64,000 nt of DNA from Opisthocomus hoazin (lineage: Eukaryota; Chordata; Aves; Opisthocomiformes; Opisthocomidae). Every line of letters begins with the position of its first letter. Position 1 is the stretch's first letter. The position numbers and the translations under genes were made by a program. The notes under the pieces are model-generated. The model made no database searches and was not told where the DNA came from. It saw only the letters and a list, made by a program, of their open reading frames with translations. Below, in pieces: positions 1-8,239 of the stretch. Location: assembly GCF_030867145.1 (NCBI RefSeq), contig NC_134439.1, positions 6,857,379-6,921,378 on the forward strand. The letters run 5' to 3'.

Positions 1-335
1 CCCCAGGTCGGGACCCTGCCCAGGGCAGCGGGCAGCGCAGAGCCCCGCTGGCACCTGAGCCGTGCCGCAGGCACAGTGTACGACATATACGTGAAATATA
101 TTGAATGAAATGAAACATATGAACATGAACATGGCATGTTCACAGCAGCAGTGGCTGCGAAGGGGAATGGATAACCCCGCAGGCGAGAGGGAGAGAACAG
201 AGGGTAGGAAAGCGGTCCTGGTGCGACGCGGGGAGGGAAGAGGCATGCTCAGCACCCCTTGCTGCGTAACACAGCAGCTCACAAGGCCCCACACTGATCC
301 TTGCCTCCAGCTAAATTCAGGGAATGCAGACTCAC
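1..335. other. Unassigned left flank of ERV-1
   Basis: I see no recognisable gene here. The first ~80 bases are GC-rich, followed by an AT-rich patch rich in ATGAA-like words (about 95-135) and then mixed sequence. Retroviral coding similarity on the minus strand fades near 335, so this is either host DNA past a truncation point or retroviral sequence too decayed to read. A short plus-strand frame at 101-358 has no protein-like composition. Confidence 0.3.
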
Positions 336-667
336 AAACTGTGCAACCACAGGGTTGACCAGTGTCTGTGCCAGCTTTTCCTATGTTCTTCCCTTACTAA
401 ATGCCATATCAGACAGGAGGGAATGATTAGTTTTCCCTGTGGGGTTTGAGCCCACCCCTCCTTGTTGTATGACCCTTCTAGATCTGTGATAAGTTTCTGA
501 TCTTCCTTGGTATATTCTGGCTTACCTTCTAGGGAGGTTTGTCCGTCAGGGACTAAAGCCCCTTCAGTTCTTACCTCCGTTTTGGCCACCTGTTTTGCCT
601 CTGTGTCCGCCAGCTCGTTTCCTTTTTCCAATTCTAAGCTCACTTTCTGGTGCGCCTTAATATGCAT
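332..667 (-). pseudogene. pol: ERV-1 pol: RNase H tail and integrase N-terminus
   Basis: This 111-residue frame begins with an RNase H C-terminal signature (MHIKAHQKVSLELEKGNELA, near residue 1), the region that carries the last RNase H histidine and the conserved GNExAD-like stretch. It passes into a linker and then an integrase zinc-domain-like start around residues 85-100 (WHLVREEHRKSWH). The frame stops just after this, so the HHCC zinc domain is incomplete and the DDE catalytic core is absent. It overlaps the upstream RNase H frame by 28 bases in another frame, which implies a frameshift. The assignment rests on family-level motif memory. Confidence 0.7.
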
Positions 668-960
668 GATTGCCGCTTTCTTGGGGCCTCCAGCAGTTTC
701 AAAATTTCTTCTGCATGTTTGATGTTTTTCCCTTGAGAGTTCAGTAATCCTCTTTCCTTCCAGATCACTCCATGCGCATGCACAACTCCAAAGGTGTACT
801 TCGAGTCTGTGTATATTTCTGCCTTCTGCGCAGAAGTGTTTATGGGCAAAGGTCCTGACTCTGTGACTTCTTGACTGGTGGTGACAGCATACTCCGCGTG
901 TCTCTCGCCACTCAGAACATAGCTGCTTCCATCTGTGAACCAGTTTTCCCCATTTTCCAT
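640..960 (-). pseudogene. pol: ERV-1 pol: RNase H domain
   Basis: The frame starts near the first catalytic aspartate of retroviral RNase H, in the FTDGSSYV motif (about residues 8-15). Later residues include the QKAEIYTDSKY segment, which carries the catalytic Glu and a further Asp. RNase H degrades the RNA strand of the RNA:DNA hybrid during reverse transcription. The RT connection domain that should precede it is absent: RT-like sequence ends near 1029 and RNase H begins within about 70 bases. I infer an internal deletion of roughly 150 codons. The domain is then broken by a frameshift near 650. Confidence 0.8.
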
Positions 961-1028
961 AGGGCTGTCTCCAGGCAGTTATGATGTACCGGTTCTCCTG
1001 TGTTTCCGCTGGTTGACAATGTTAGTAA

Positions 1029-1872
1029 CTATCCATAACTATAAATCCACAGCTGGCACCACCCGGTTACTCCCAAGAAAGTCCGTAGCTCTTTCACTGT
1101 CTGAGGTCTCTGAGCTTGGCATATTGTCTCTTTATGGGGCTGTCCCAAAGTTCTTTGTCCAGCGCTAATCTCATAGCCCAAGTAAATCACCTCGCGTTGT
1201 ATTATTTGGGCCTTCTTCTTAGATACCTGGTACCCTTGGAGCCCCAAGAAATTTAGTAGACTCACCGTCCAAGTGATTACAACTGTCTTCTGTTTTGGTG
1301 GCAATCAGGATGCCATCCACATACTGTAATAATTTCCCTTCTTCAGATGGGATTTCCCAGGATTCCAAGTCTTTTGCGAGTTGATTGCCGAAGATGGTAG
1401 GGCTGTTCTTAAATCCTTGTGGCAGCACCGTCCAAGTGAACTGAGTCTTTCGACCACTTTTGGGGTTTTCCCATTCAAATGCGAATAATTTCTGACTGGC
1501 TTCATGGAGAGGAAGGCAAAAGAAGGCATCTTTCAGATCTAAAACAGTAAACCAGGTTAATTCGGGAGCCAATACGGTCAACAAAGTATATGGGTTTGCT
1601 GCTACCGGGTAAAGGTTCTCTGTTGTTTTGTTTACAGCTTGCAAGTCCTGGACCATCCGGTACGACCCGTCAGGTTTACGGACAGGTAGTATAGGGGTGT
1701 TAAAATCCGACTCACACTCTTTCAATAATCCTAAATGTAAAAATCTTTCTATCACTGGCCGGATTCCTTCCTTATCTTCCTGTGTTAGGGAATATTTCTT
1801 AACTCTTACCGGTTGCCGGCCTTCTTTGAGTTTAACTTCAACGGCTGCAGCATTCTTCGCTCTTCCAGGCAC
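1029..1872 (-). pseudogene. pol: ERV-1 pol: reverse transcriptase, broken
   Basis: Two overlapping minus frames (1872-1219 and 1304-1029) together carry fingers, palm and the start of thumb of a gammaretroviral-type RT. Visible landmarks are KPDGSYRMVQDLQAVN (RT block 2-3), LKDAFFCLPL (block with the first catalytic Asp), LPQGFKNSP, and YVDGILIAT, where the usual YxDD has become YVDG, so one catalytic aspartate is lost. The frame then shifts, and LGYEISAGQR and LRTFLGVTGWC follow in the next frame. The connection domain is deleted. The product would be inactive. Upstream it overlaps the protease frame, as expected after loss of the original Gag-Pol frame. Confidence 0.88.
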
Positions 1873-2249
1873 ATCAGTGGACCATACCCCAGGGTATACC
1901 CGGTTGAGGATCTCTTTGGGAATTTTCCTTCTGTGGGAGGACTGGTTAGAAATAGACTCAGTACCTGGATATATCGTTGATCCTTCACCTCCAGAGTAAT
2001 TTCTGCTTTTTCAAATGTAATTTTTGCACCTAATTGTTCCAACAAATCCCTTCCCAGGAATGCCTTTGGGGAGTTGGGCATATAGAAGAATTTGTGGATG
2101 CCCCATTTTTTTCCTAATTTGTATTTTAAAGGTTTACAGAAGTATGCCTTTTCACTTTGGCCAGTCACCCCTTTTACCATGATATAGTCACTCCCCAGAG
2201 GCATCGAGGCTTGACTGAAAAGCGAGTATGTTGCCCCCGTGTCAACCAA
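1806..2249 (-). pseudogene. pro: ERV-1 retroviral aspartic protease
   Basis: The 147-residue frame opens with VDTGATYSLF, the retropepsin active-site loop (DTGA). Further on, KAFLGRDLLEQLGAKI matches the conserved Gly-Arg-Asp-Leu-Leu segment near the C-terminus of retropepsins. The last ~35 residues run beyond the protease into the linker ahead of RT and overlap the RT frame. The N-terminal part of the domain, before the active site, lies upstream in a different frame (about 2250-2330). The catalytic Asp is kept, but the frame is isolated from gag and RT. Confidence 0.85.
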
Positions 2250-2327
2250 AAATTCTACCTCTTGTTGTTCCTTCTCTAGCTTCCTTATAACCAGTGGATC
2301 CGCTAGGGTGGATTCCCCAGGTCCCCG

Positions 2328-2729
2328 TCAATCTTCCTTAACATGAGCTACCATTCTTCCTGTCCGATGATTTCGTTCCTTTCCCTTGTTTCTTGGACAT
2401 TCCCTTTTCCAATGACCAAACCTCTTACACAACGCACATTGGTCTCTGCCTAACCGGGATGGTTCTCGTCTAGGTTTTCTCTCTCCCTCTTCGCTGACAA
2501 TTGCTACCATTCTCCTCTGTCCTTGTTTGCACCCTTCCTCTCTATTGCTAAACACTCTCCATGCTTCATCCAGTAAGACTTCCAAATTTCTCGCTTCTGT
2601 GCGGCACAACTTCTGGAGTTTGCGCCTAATGTCTCCTGTAGACTGCCCCAAAAATAGTGAGGCTAGTTGTTGCATTCCTACCTCTGACCCAGGGTCCAGC
2701 GCTGTGTCACGGCGCATTACATCCCTCAT
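2328..2729 (-). pseudogene. gag: ERV-1 gag: capsid C-terminus and nucleocapsid
   Basis: The first ~90 residues look like the C-terminal capsid of a gammaretrovirus-like Gag, ending in a highly charged basic segment. Near residues 97-110 there is one zinc knuckle, CALCKRFGHWKRECP (Cys-X2-Cys-X4-His-X4-Cys), followed by a basic Arg/Lys tail. A single CCHC knuckle is typical of gamma- rather than alpha- or betaretroviral Gag. The nucleocapsid would bind viral RNA during packaging. The frame is cut off upstream by damage around 2730-2990. Confidence 0.85.
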
Positions 2730-2923
2730 TCGGTCCAGGAATTCAGACGGAGACTCAGAAGGACCCTGTTTAACTGCTTACAAAGCTGACCAATTTATAT
2801 TTTTGGGAATGGCCTTCTCCATTCCTTTAAAAAAATCTACTCTTGGTATGCCTGCAACCTTTCCCTGTGAACAGACCTGTTAGCATCCCAATTTGGGTCT
2901 TGGAGGGGGAAATAATCCTTAAC

Positions 2924-2946
2924 CTCCCCCCCCCCCTCCCCCCCCT
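2924..2946. repeat. Cytosine homopolymer run in gag
   Basis: Two runs of C separated by one T interrupt the capsid coding region (minus strand G-run). Length slippage here, real or from sequencing, could explain the frame loss between the two capsid frames. Confidence 0.8.
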
Positions 2947-2992
2947 CTTTATAGTGGTTTTCAACCAAATCACTGGCAGTTTTCAGAATTAT

Positions 2993-3310
2993 CTATTTGT
3001 CTGTTTCGGTTATGTCACCCCAGTCAGGATTATGTTGTTTTATCATAATTTTAAAATGTTTAGCGACTCTTGCTGGGTCGGTCCGATATTCCCGAGCCAC
3101 TCTTTCCCAGGCTTCTAGATCATTAGTGGAGAAGGGTACTTTAACCAACATTGTTCCACTGTCAGGTCCTACCGCCTCTCGAAGAGGTGCTTGTAAAGCT
3201 GTTGAGGTAGACTTCTTCTCAGTCCGGGAAGACACAGGGCTATTTGAAGGAGTGGAGGTTTTGGCCGAGTCCGCGTCTTGTTCCTGTGACCGAGGGGGAG
3301 TCTTGAACAA
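2993..3310 (-). pseudogene. gag: ERV-1 gag: capsid N-terminal part
   Basis: The frame has a proline- and serine-rich start, as in the p12-like linker of gammaretroviral Gag, then APLREAVGPDSGTMLVKVPF (about residues 42-61), which resembles a capsid N-terminus with its Pro-Leu-Arg and Pro-Phe-Ser elements. A helical stretch follows (LEAWERVAREYRTDPARVAK). It stops at TDK near 2993. The overlap with the matrix frame (3169-3310) shows that one frameshift separates matrix from capsid. Confidence 0.75.
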
Positions 3311-3771
3311 GTCAGATCCTGTTCTGGCGCCTGGTGAATTTTATTAGCTTTTGTACATCTTGGCCCAATGCTACATGCCGAACAACACTGCCTCAGTTTA
3401 CCTCTGAGTTCTTTATTATTTTTTCGCTCAAGTGCAAGTACCATGGGGTCCTGTGATGGTATCATTCCACAGTCTCTTTGCCACTCTGGATGGTTTCGGA
3501 GGGTGAAAAACATATCCGCAAATGAGACCTCATCCCATTTTCCTTCTCTCCTCGAAAACAGCATTAGCTGCAAAAGGGTATTATAGTCTACTGACCCATT
3601 TAATGGCCACTTGGCCCCGTTTTCCAATTTATATAGAGGCCACCATTGATTGTAATATTTGATAAGGGTCCTTTTACTTTCTATGCCTCCGGTCCCAACA
3701 ATGTCTTTCCAGTGAGCAAGTACACAGCCTAAAGGACTCTTTTTCAAAATTCCTCCCTGAGTGTTACCCAT
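3169..3771 (-). pseudogene. gag: ERV-1 gag: matrix and proline-rich linker
   Basis: The frame begins MGNTQGG, with Gly at position 2 as needed for N-myristoylation of a retroviral matrix protein. About 110 residues of matrix-like sequence follow, rich in Trp (HWKDI, NQWWPLYKLENGAKWPLNGS). From about residue 125 the sequence becomes Cys/Arg/Pro-rich and probably runs out of frame, since the capsid continues in the frame of 2993-3310. I chose the start from the MGN context. The first Met lies about 1.2 kb beyond the LTR, an unusually long leader. Confidence 0.8.
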
Positions 3772-3928
3772 TTCGCGACTTACTGCCCCTTTAATTCAAC
3801 TTTTGCAATTCTTTTAATAAATTTCTACACGAATCGTTTCTTACAACTCGTTATAGTTTCCTCCCAGTCTTTCTCCCACACATCTCAAATTTCCGGAATC
3901 AAATTTTCCCTTCCGCACACCAGCTTCA

Positions 3929-4215
3929 CTACCTCAATTTCTTGGTGAGTTCTTTCCCAACTATAAAACCGTGGGGTCCGGGGAAGGCACCTAGGACACT
4001 GCGTTCCTCGCCTATTAGATACACAGTACCACTTTTCGAGCCACCTTGCACCCTGTGGGAGTCACATATGCCCCTTTCAAATAAAACCTTTCTTCTCCCC
4101 TTTGTATCCAATGCCCCCCTTCATTTAAATACTCCCAAGGTTCGAGCCCCAACCACCTAAGGAGTGATTTCCTTCGCTCTGCCACTTTAATAATTAGCCA
4201 GTTCCCGTTCCCCAT
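3929..4215 (-). pseudogene. Candidate pre-gag leader ORF, frameshifted
   Basis: Two overlapping minus frames (4215-4015 and 4111-3929) lie between the primer site and gag. The first starts MGNGNWLIIKVAERRKSLLR and keeps protein-like composition with several aromatic residues (WLGLEPWEYLNEGG). The second continues in a plausible way with Gly-, Pro- and Phe-containing segments (SVLGAFPGPHGFIVGKEL). Together they look like one small coding unit of about 95 codons broken once. I do not recognise it. It could be an old accessory or alternative Gag leader, or chance open sequence. It does not join gag in frame in this copy. Confidence 0.35.
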
Positions 4216-4540
4216 CCCTTAGAAGAGTGGTTAGGTGCTACGGCAGATCAACTTGCACGTTAAAAAGATTTACAAGCTTTATAATCGTTCCAAGCGCTTT
4301 GTCCGTCTCTGTCCGTGCTCCTCGCGGAGTTACGGAATCGCAGATCGGGACTCCCTCTCACTTCACAGCAATGCTGTGTCTCAGCCACACATACACACGC
4401 ACAAAGACAATACTTCTAAGACCAAATCCCTGGGCATTCAAATTATAACATTATCACTTGCAGCTAACATTCATACAAAACAACCCAAATGCCATTGCAG
4501 TTCACATTCATAAACAACCTGAACGCAATTGCGCGGAGGT

Positions 4541-4550
4541 CCGCTTACCC
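4541..4550 (-). other. Possible leader splice donor of ERV-1
   Basis: On the minus strand this reads GGGTAAGCGG, a good match to a 5' splice site (G|GTAAG), in the leader between LTR and gag. Such a donor would be needed for env mRNA, but env itself is missing here. Confidence 0.3.
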
Positions 4551-4951
4551 TTCTCCTGCTTCTTATGTAGCAATCATTAGCAGGTCCGTCCTGGCTCCCG
4601 ACACTGGGATGCGCGGTACCCTCGGGTTTGCTCGATCTACCCTCAAGATCGCCGGCGGCCGCTCTATCGGTCAGCAAACCCCCCCTTCCTTACCAGGGCA
4701 CCCTTTCCCACGGGGACTGTGCCGCACGCCAGACGTCTCTGCGCGATTTACCAGCAGCCCCGGCCACGCGTACGACTTACAAACCCTTCCAGGCCCGTCC
4801 CTACAAAACACACCGTTCACATCCGCGGCTGCAGGAGGTTGTTGTCTGCTCTCCGGGTGAGCGGCCGCCAGCGGAGGCTCCTCCGGGGAAAGTGCCCGGG
4901 GCGCGCCCAGGAGCGCCCGCCCCGCAGTGGCTCCCACGGCCGAGCAGAGAT

Positions 4952-4969
4952 GTCCTGCCTGGCTCGCCA
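4952..4969 (-). other. ERV-1 primer binding site
   Basis: Minus strand TGGCGAGCCAGGCAGGAC begins with TGG, the complement of a tRNA CCA end, four bases after the inferred LTR end. Which tRNA is uncertain. By eye the closest match I can recall is an arginine tRNA, with a few mismatches. Comparison of this 18-mer with bird tRNA 3' ends would settle it. Confidence 0.55.
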
Positions 4970-4973
4970 AAAC

Positions 4974-5564
4974 TGACGTGCGGGAAGCAGACCCCGCAGT
5001 CTGTCAGACTGTACAGTAGGGATGTTTATTCGGCGCTGGGCGGCACGGGGGGGGGGTAGCCCCACCAACGTCGTGAGCGCCGGGCAGTGTGTTGCTCCTT
5101 CAATTTATACAGTCGAATATTATATATGCATTAAATTTGCCAATAGCCTGTACATACGCATGACCTGTGCCCGCTTGTATTAAAACCAGTTCCAAAAAGT
5201 CGTTTCCATAGACCCCTCCCAGCCACGCTTGCGCAGTGCCTCCTGGTGGTGGTCGTCGGGGCTCCGCAGATGAAGGCTCCTCCTCTTCATCACGGTGTTC
5301 GCTGACTGACCTTTGTTTCTGGGCAAACCCCGTTCTCTCCTGGCTCCCATCCAAACTGCAAGGTCAGACTTCGCCGGGCCCAGGCGAGTCCCCAGCCGTT
5401 CTCGGGAACTGCCCCCTTTGTAAGGGAATGCCAGGCTCTGCCTCAGTTACTTTCAGCACTGTCAGTTCTCTGCGCAGCAACCGTCCGGCAGTGCTGCCTC
5501 TGCGAAATTCCGTAGCTGTTAGGCAAGGCTGCTTCTGCTAAACTCCCTTTAAGCCCTCCCTTCA
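4974..5564 (-). mobile_element. ERV-1 5' LTR
   Basis: Boundaries are inferred from TG at the start (minus strand TGAAGGGAGG at 5564) and CA at the end (ACGTCA at 4974), with the primer site just inside. Promoter signals are in the expected order on the minus strand: TATAAATT at 5109-5102 and AATAAA at 5030-5025. The ~590-bp length is ordinary. No 3' LTR exists in the window, so neither the boundaries nor a target-site duplication can be confirmed. Confidence 0.6.
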
Positions 5565-5707
5565 GGGGGACCCCGCGACCCGCAGCCCCCCCCGGCCCTC
5601 GGCTGGGCTCTCCCCGCTGCACAGCGCTGGGGCCGCCGGTGGCCCCGCCTCAGGGGCGGCCCCGGCCCGGTGCCCCCGGCGGGGATGGGCATGGGGGCGG
5701 GGGGGCA

Positions 5708-5718
5708 AAGATGGCGGC
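5708..5718 (+). promoter_or_regulatory. YY1-type site AAGATGGCGGC
   Basis: This is an exact match to the extended YY1 consensus that is often found at or just after transcription starts of TATA-less promoters. Confidence 0.6.
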
Positions 5719-5790
5719 TGCCAGGGCGAGGCGGGACTGCAACTCCCGTGAAGCACCGCGACGGGAGGGCGGGGCGCGCGGCGCGGGGAG

Positions 5791-5859
5791 CCAATGAGAG
5801 AGAGGGGCGCGTCCAGCGGCCAGTCAGGGAGGAGGGCGTGGCCAGCGGGACGCTTCAAA
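5791..5859 (+). promoter_or_regulatory. CCAAT box plus CDE/CHR-like cell-cycle element
   Basis: CCAAT lies at 5791-5795. GCGGG at 5845-5849 is followed by exactly four bases and then TTCAAA at 5854-5859. The GC-rich CDE, four-base spacer and CHR (TTYRAA class) arrangement with an upstream NF-Y CCAAT box is the known architecture of DREAM/MuvB-controlled late cell-cycle genes. The CHR-like TTCAAA is a variant rather than the TTTGAA core. This is inference from motif geometry. Confidence 0.5.
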
Positions 5860-6029
5860 CCGGCGCTGCGGAGGCGACGGGTGAGCGCGGCTGGGGGCGG
5901 CGGGGCCGGCGCGGTGGGGGCGGCCTTGGGGGTCCGGGGTGGGGGCCCGGGGGTCGGCAGGGCGGGGAAGCGTCCGTAGGGGTGGGGGTCGGGAGGAGGC
6001 AGAGTGCCGGCGCGGGGCGGGAGGGGGCC

Positions 6030-6770
6030 TGAGGGGAGGTATGGCTGTGAGGGGGGGCTGTGGCTGGGGAGGGGGGCTATAGGGGCCTGAGAGGAGGGGG
6101 GATGTGGCTGGGGGGGCGTCTATAGGCGCCTGGGGGGGCTGCAGGAGCCTGGAGGGGGGAATTGTGACTTGGGAGGGGGGGCTGTACGGGACTGGAAGGG
6201 GGGGGTGTGGCTGGGGGGGAGCAGCTATAGGGGTTGGAGGGGGCTGTGGCTGTGAGAGGGGCTGGAGGGGGGGGGTTATGGATAGGCAGGGGGGCTATAG
6301 GGATCTGGAGGGGGGTGTGTGGCTGGAGGGAGCAGCTATAGGGGCCTGAGGGGAGGTATGGCTGTGAGGGGGGGGCTGTAGGGTGCTGGGGGGACTGCTA
6401 TAGGGTTGTGAGGGGGTGTGGCTGTAGAGGCTTGCAGGGGGGAGTATGGCTGGGCAGGGGGGCTCTAGGGCCCCGGGGCAGGAGTCTGGCTGTGAGCAGG
6501 GTCTATAGGGACCTGAGGGGGTTATGGCTGAGGGGGGGAGGAGCCTGAGGGGGTTGTGGCTGTGAGGAGGGAGCTATAGGGTCCTGGAGGGGAGCTGGGT
6601 GGGGTGGGTGGCTGGAGAGGGGTGGCTATAGGGGCCTGTTGGGGGGTAAGGCTGAGCAGGAGAGCTATAGGGGCCCAAAGGGGATGTCACTGGGGAGGAG
6701 GTGTAGGGTGGGTGGGGTACTGGCAGGGGTTAGGACAGGGAGGGAGTGCGAGGCCTTGCCCACCCTCAGG
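6030..6770 (+). repeat. Degenerate G-rich minisatellite
   Basis: The plus strand repeats a loose ~35-50 base theme: GGCTATAGGGGCCTGAGGGG, then a GTGGCTGTGAGGGG-like element. G-runs of 4-8 occur throughout and C is scarce. It would sit in intron 1 if the donor at 5881 is used. Many runs of four or more G could form G-quadruplexes. No protein-coding sequence is credible here, although glycine-rich frames stay open. Confidence 0.8.
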
Positions 6771-6783
6771 CTCCCACCCCCCC

Positions 6784-7187
6784 TGTGGAGGATGAAGCAT
6801 TAAAGGACTGGGGACAGGTGAGCAATCCAGCATTTTCTCTACGAGGCCATGAAGCCTTAGCATAAGGCCTCAGAGCCTTAGCATAAGGCCGCAAGGGCAT
6901 CTAGAGGACAAACGGTGGTATAAACAAAGGAATGAATGCAAAGAAAAATGAGTCCAGAATACTGAAGCGGAACCTGCCACCTGGCAAGAAAGCCACGAGC
7001 ACAGCGCGTGAACAAGTAATGCACACCAATCATAATCGGGTTGCTATGTGACTTAATTTGATTATTGCCAATGGGAGATCGCCGCGTATGTAATGGGGAA
7101 TATAAATGTGAGCCATCTGGGACTAATAAACGGCTTGTACCTGATCACATCGATCGTCGTGTCAAGTCCCGTTCATCCTCTGCGACA
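6784..7187 (+). mobile_element. ERV-2 5' LTR
   Basis: It starts TGTGGAGGATG and ends GCGACA just before the primer site. U3 holds a 16-base element, GCCTTAGCATAAGGCC-like, twice with a 21-base period (6854-6869 and 6875-6890), and CCAAT motifs. It also contains a copy of the last ~19 env codons, because env ends inside the 3' LTR. In this copy the env stop TGA reads CGA. Confidence 0.92.
7101..7130 (+). promoter_or_regulatory. ERV-2 TATA box and poly(A) signal
   Basis: TATAAA at 7101-7106 is followed by AATAAA at 7125-7130. With such short spacing the poly(A) signal must lie in U3 or at the very start of R. That layout is seen in alpharetroviruses with a very short R, not in typical gamma- or betaretroviruses. 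Confidence 0.65.
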
Positions 7188-7189
7188 TC

Positions 7190-7207
7190 TGGCGCCCGAA
7201 CAGGGAC
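7190..7207 (+). other. ERV-2 primer binding site, tRNA-Lys3 type
   Basis: TGGCGCCCGAACAGGGAC matches the 18-base primer site complementary to tRNA-Lys3 (UUU), two bases after the LTR end. Classic alpharetroviruses use tRNA-Trp, so LTR and env affinities do not predict the primer. Confidence 0.9.
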
Positions 7208-7534
7208 GCTTGTGTGCCCCGAAGACTTCAGGCGATGGGATCCGTCTGGAGGTAGAAGGAGGCGTCCAAAGGGCGGAGAAGCCAACCAAGAGTAGCTGCT
7301 GCCCCGGTGCTGGAACTTTGCGCGCACCACGATAAGAGGCTCCGTTTGAGATGGGACGATTATGGCCGTCAGGACGTGCCCCACGACGAGAGGAGACGCA
7401 GCGAGACGGGACGGTTATCCCTGTCAGGATGTGCCCTACGACGAGAGGGACGGAGCAAGACGGGATGGCTATCCCTGTCAGGATCTCACTAGGAAGGAGG
7501 AGATGAGGAGATGAACCACCAGGTTGAGGAGGAG

Positions 7535-8239
7535 ATGGGGTCCACACAGACAAAAGAAGAAAGTGCAGTGGTGAAGCTCCTCCAACATATCCTCTCTGAG
7601 AGGGGTCTCCTACGATGCAAAAGTACTGAAAGAGTTACTGGTGTGGGCACGAGAGCGTAACTTAATCCCCGGGGTCGGAGCCGTGTTTGAGCTGCCCACC
7701 TGGGAAGCCATAGGACAAAGACTGTGGGAGGAGATCAGTAGCGGGGATAAGACCGCGGGTCGTTTCTCTACTCTCTGGTGGTTAGTGAGAGAGACTTTGC
7801 AAGAAATGAAAAGCGAAAGAACTGTCGCTGCGTCTGCTTTCGCTGCACTGAGCCCTGCTACGCTGTCAGCGTCGGGAAATGCTACGCTGCTTTCAAACAA
7901 CGCGCCGAATTTGAGAATCGCATACGTATGCCACCTTTATGGACGGTAAAAGAAACAACGGCGGCAGAGACACGTGACGGGGAAATAGCTGAAAGGGCTA
8001 GTGAGGAAATTCAGCCTGAAAAAATATACCCACAACTATCGCCGACCCAACCGGGAACCCCGGAAGGGGAAAGGGAGTCGGGGGCGGAGGACGATAGTTC
8101 GCTTAAACAAGTACTGCAGGAGATCAGCCAGCAGTTAAAGGACTTGTCGTTGCGGTCACCTTTGCCAGGGGCTGGTGAAACGCTTGAACCATCGGTGCAG
8201 GACGAAGGGAAAAACATTCCGGTCGGACTGGAATCCTGA
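7535..8239 (+). pseudogene. gag: ERV-2 gag: matrix and linker, frameshifted
   Basis: A start in the context GAGATGGGG at 7535 gives MGSTQTKEESAVVKLL, with Gly2 for myristoylation and a helical matrix N-terminus. After about 25 codons the coding frame shifts (near 7610) into 7611-7870, with LKELLVWARERNLIPGVGAV and a Trp-rich matrix core. It shifts again near 7870-7900 into a frame with KQRAEFENRIRMPPLW and a Glu/Pro/Ser-rich linker ending at 8239. At least two frameshifts disable it. The fold is betaretrovirus-like by overall pattern. This is a family-level inference. Confidence 0.75.

Larger units (their letters stand above)
336..5564 (-). mobile_element. Gammaretrovirus-like ERV, 3'-truncated (ERV-1)
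   Basis: Read on the minus strand the order is LTR (5564-4974), primer binding site, long leader, gag (from 3771), protease, reverse transcriptase, RNase H and the beginning of integrase. This is gammaretrovirus-like order. A single CCHC zinc knuckle in gag and an aspartic protease with a VDTGAT motif agree with that class. The rest of integrase, env and the 3' LTR are missing. Every gene carries frameshifts or deletions, so the copy is defective. It ends about 220 bp from a CpG-island promoter that points the other way. Confidence 0.85.
5565..6010 (+). promoter_or_regulatory. CpG-island promoter with candidate non-coding exon 1
   Basis: The sequence is very GC- and CpG-rich and has no TATA box close to the motif cluster. 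It carries AAGATGGCGGC (YY1-like), a GGACTGCAACTCCCG segment resembling the ZNF143-type ACTACAAYTCCC element, a CCAAT box and a CDE/CHR-like pair. These are features of constitutive or cell-cycle promoters. A splice donor consensus (ACGG|GTGAGC, GT at 5881-5882) follows immediately, so a short untranslated first exon ending near 5880 is plausible. No matching downstream exon was found in the window, so the gene cannot be named. Confidence 0.65.

Noticed and set aside
4628-5059. Open plus-strand frame of 143 codons
   Set aside because: It lies antisense across the ERV-1 LTR and leader. High GC makes stops rare, and the Pro/Arg-rich text shows no domain.
5670-6350. Glycine-rich open frames in the CpG island and minisatellite
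   Set aside because: They come from G-runs. Composition is non-biological and no start or domain supports them.
7065-7553. Several 60-126 codon frames around the ERV-2 leader
   Set aside because: They overlap LTR, primer site and packaging leader on both strands. None matches a retroviral protein, and the true gag start lies at 7535.
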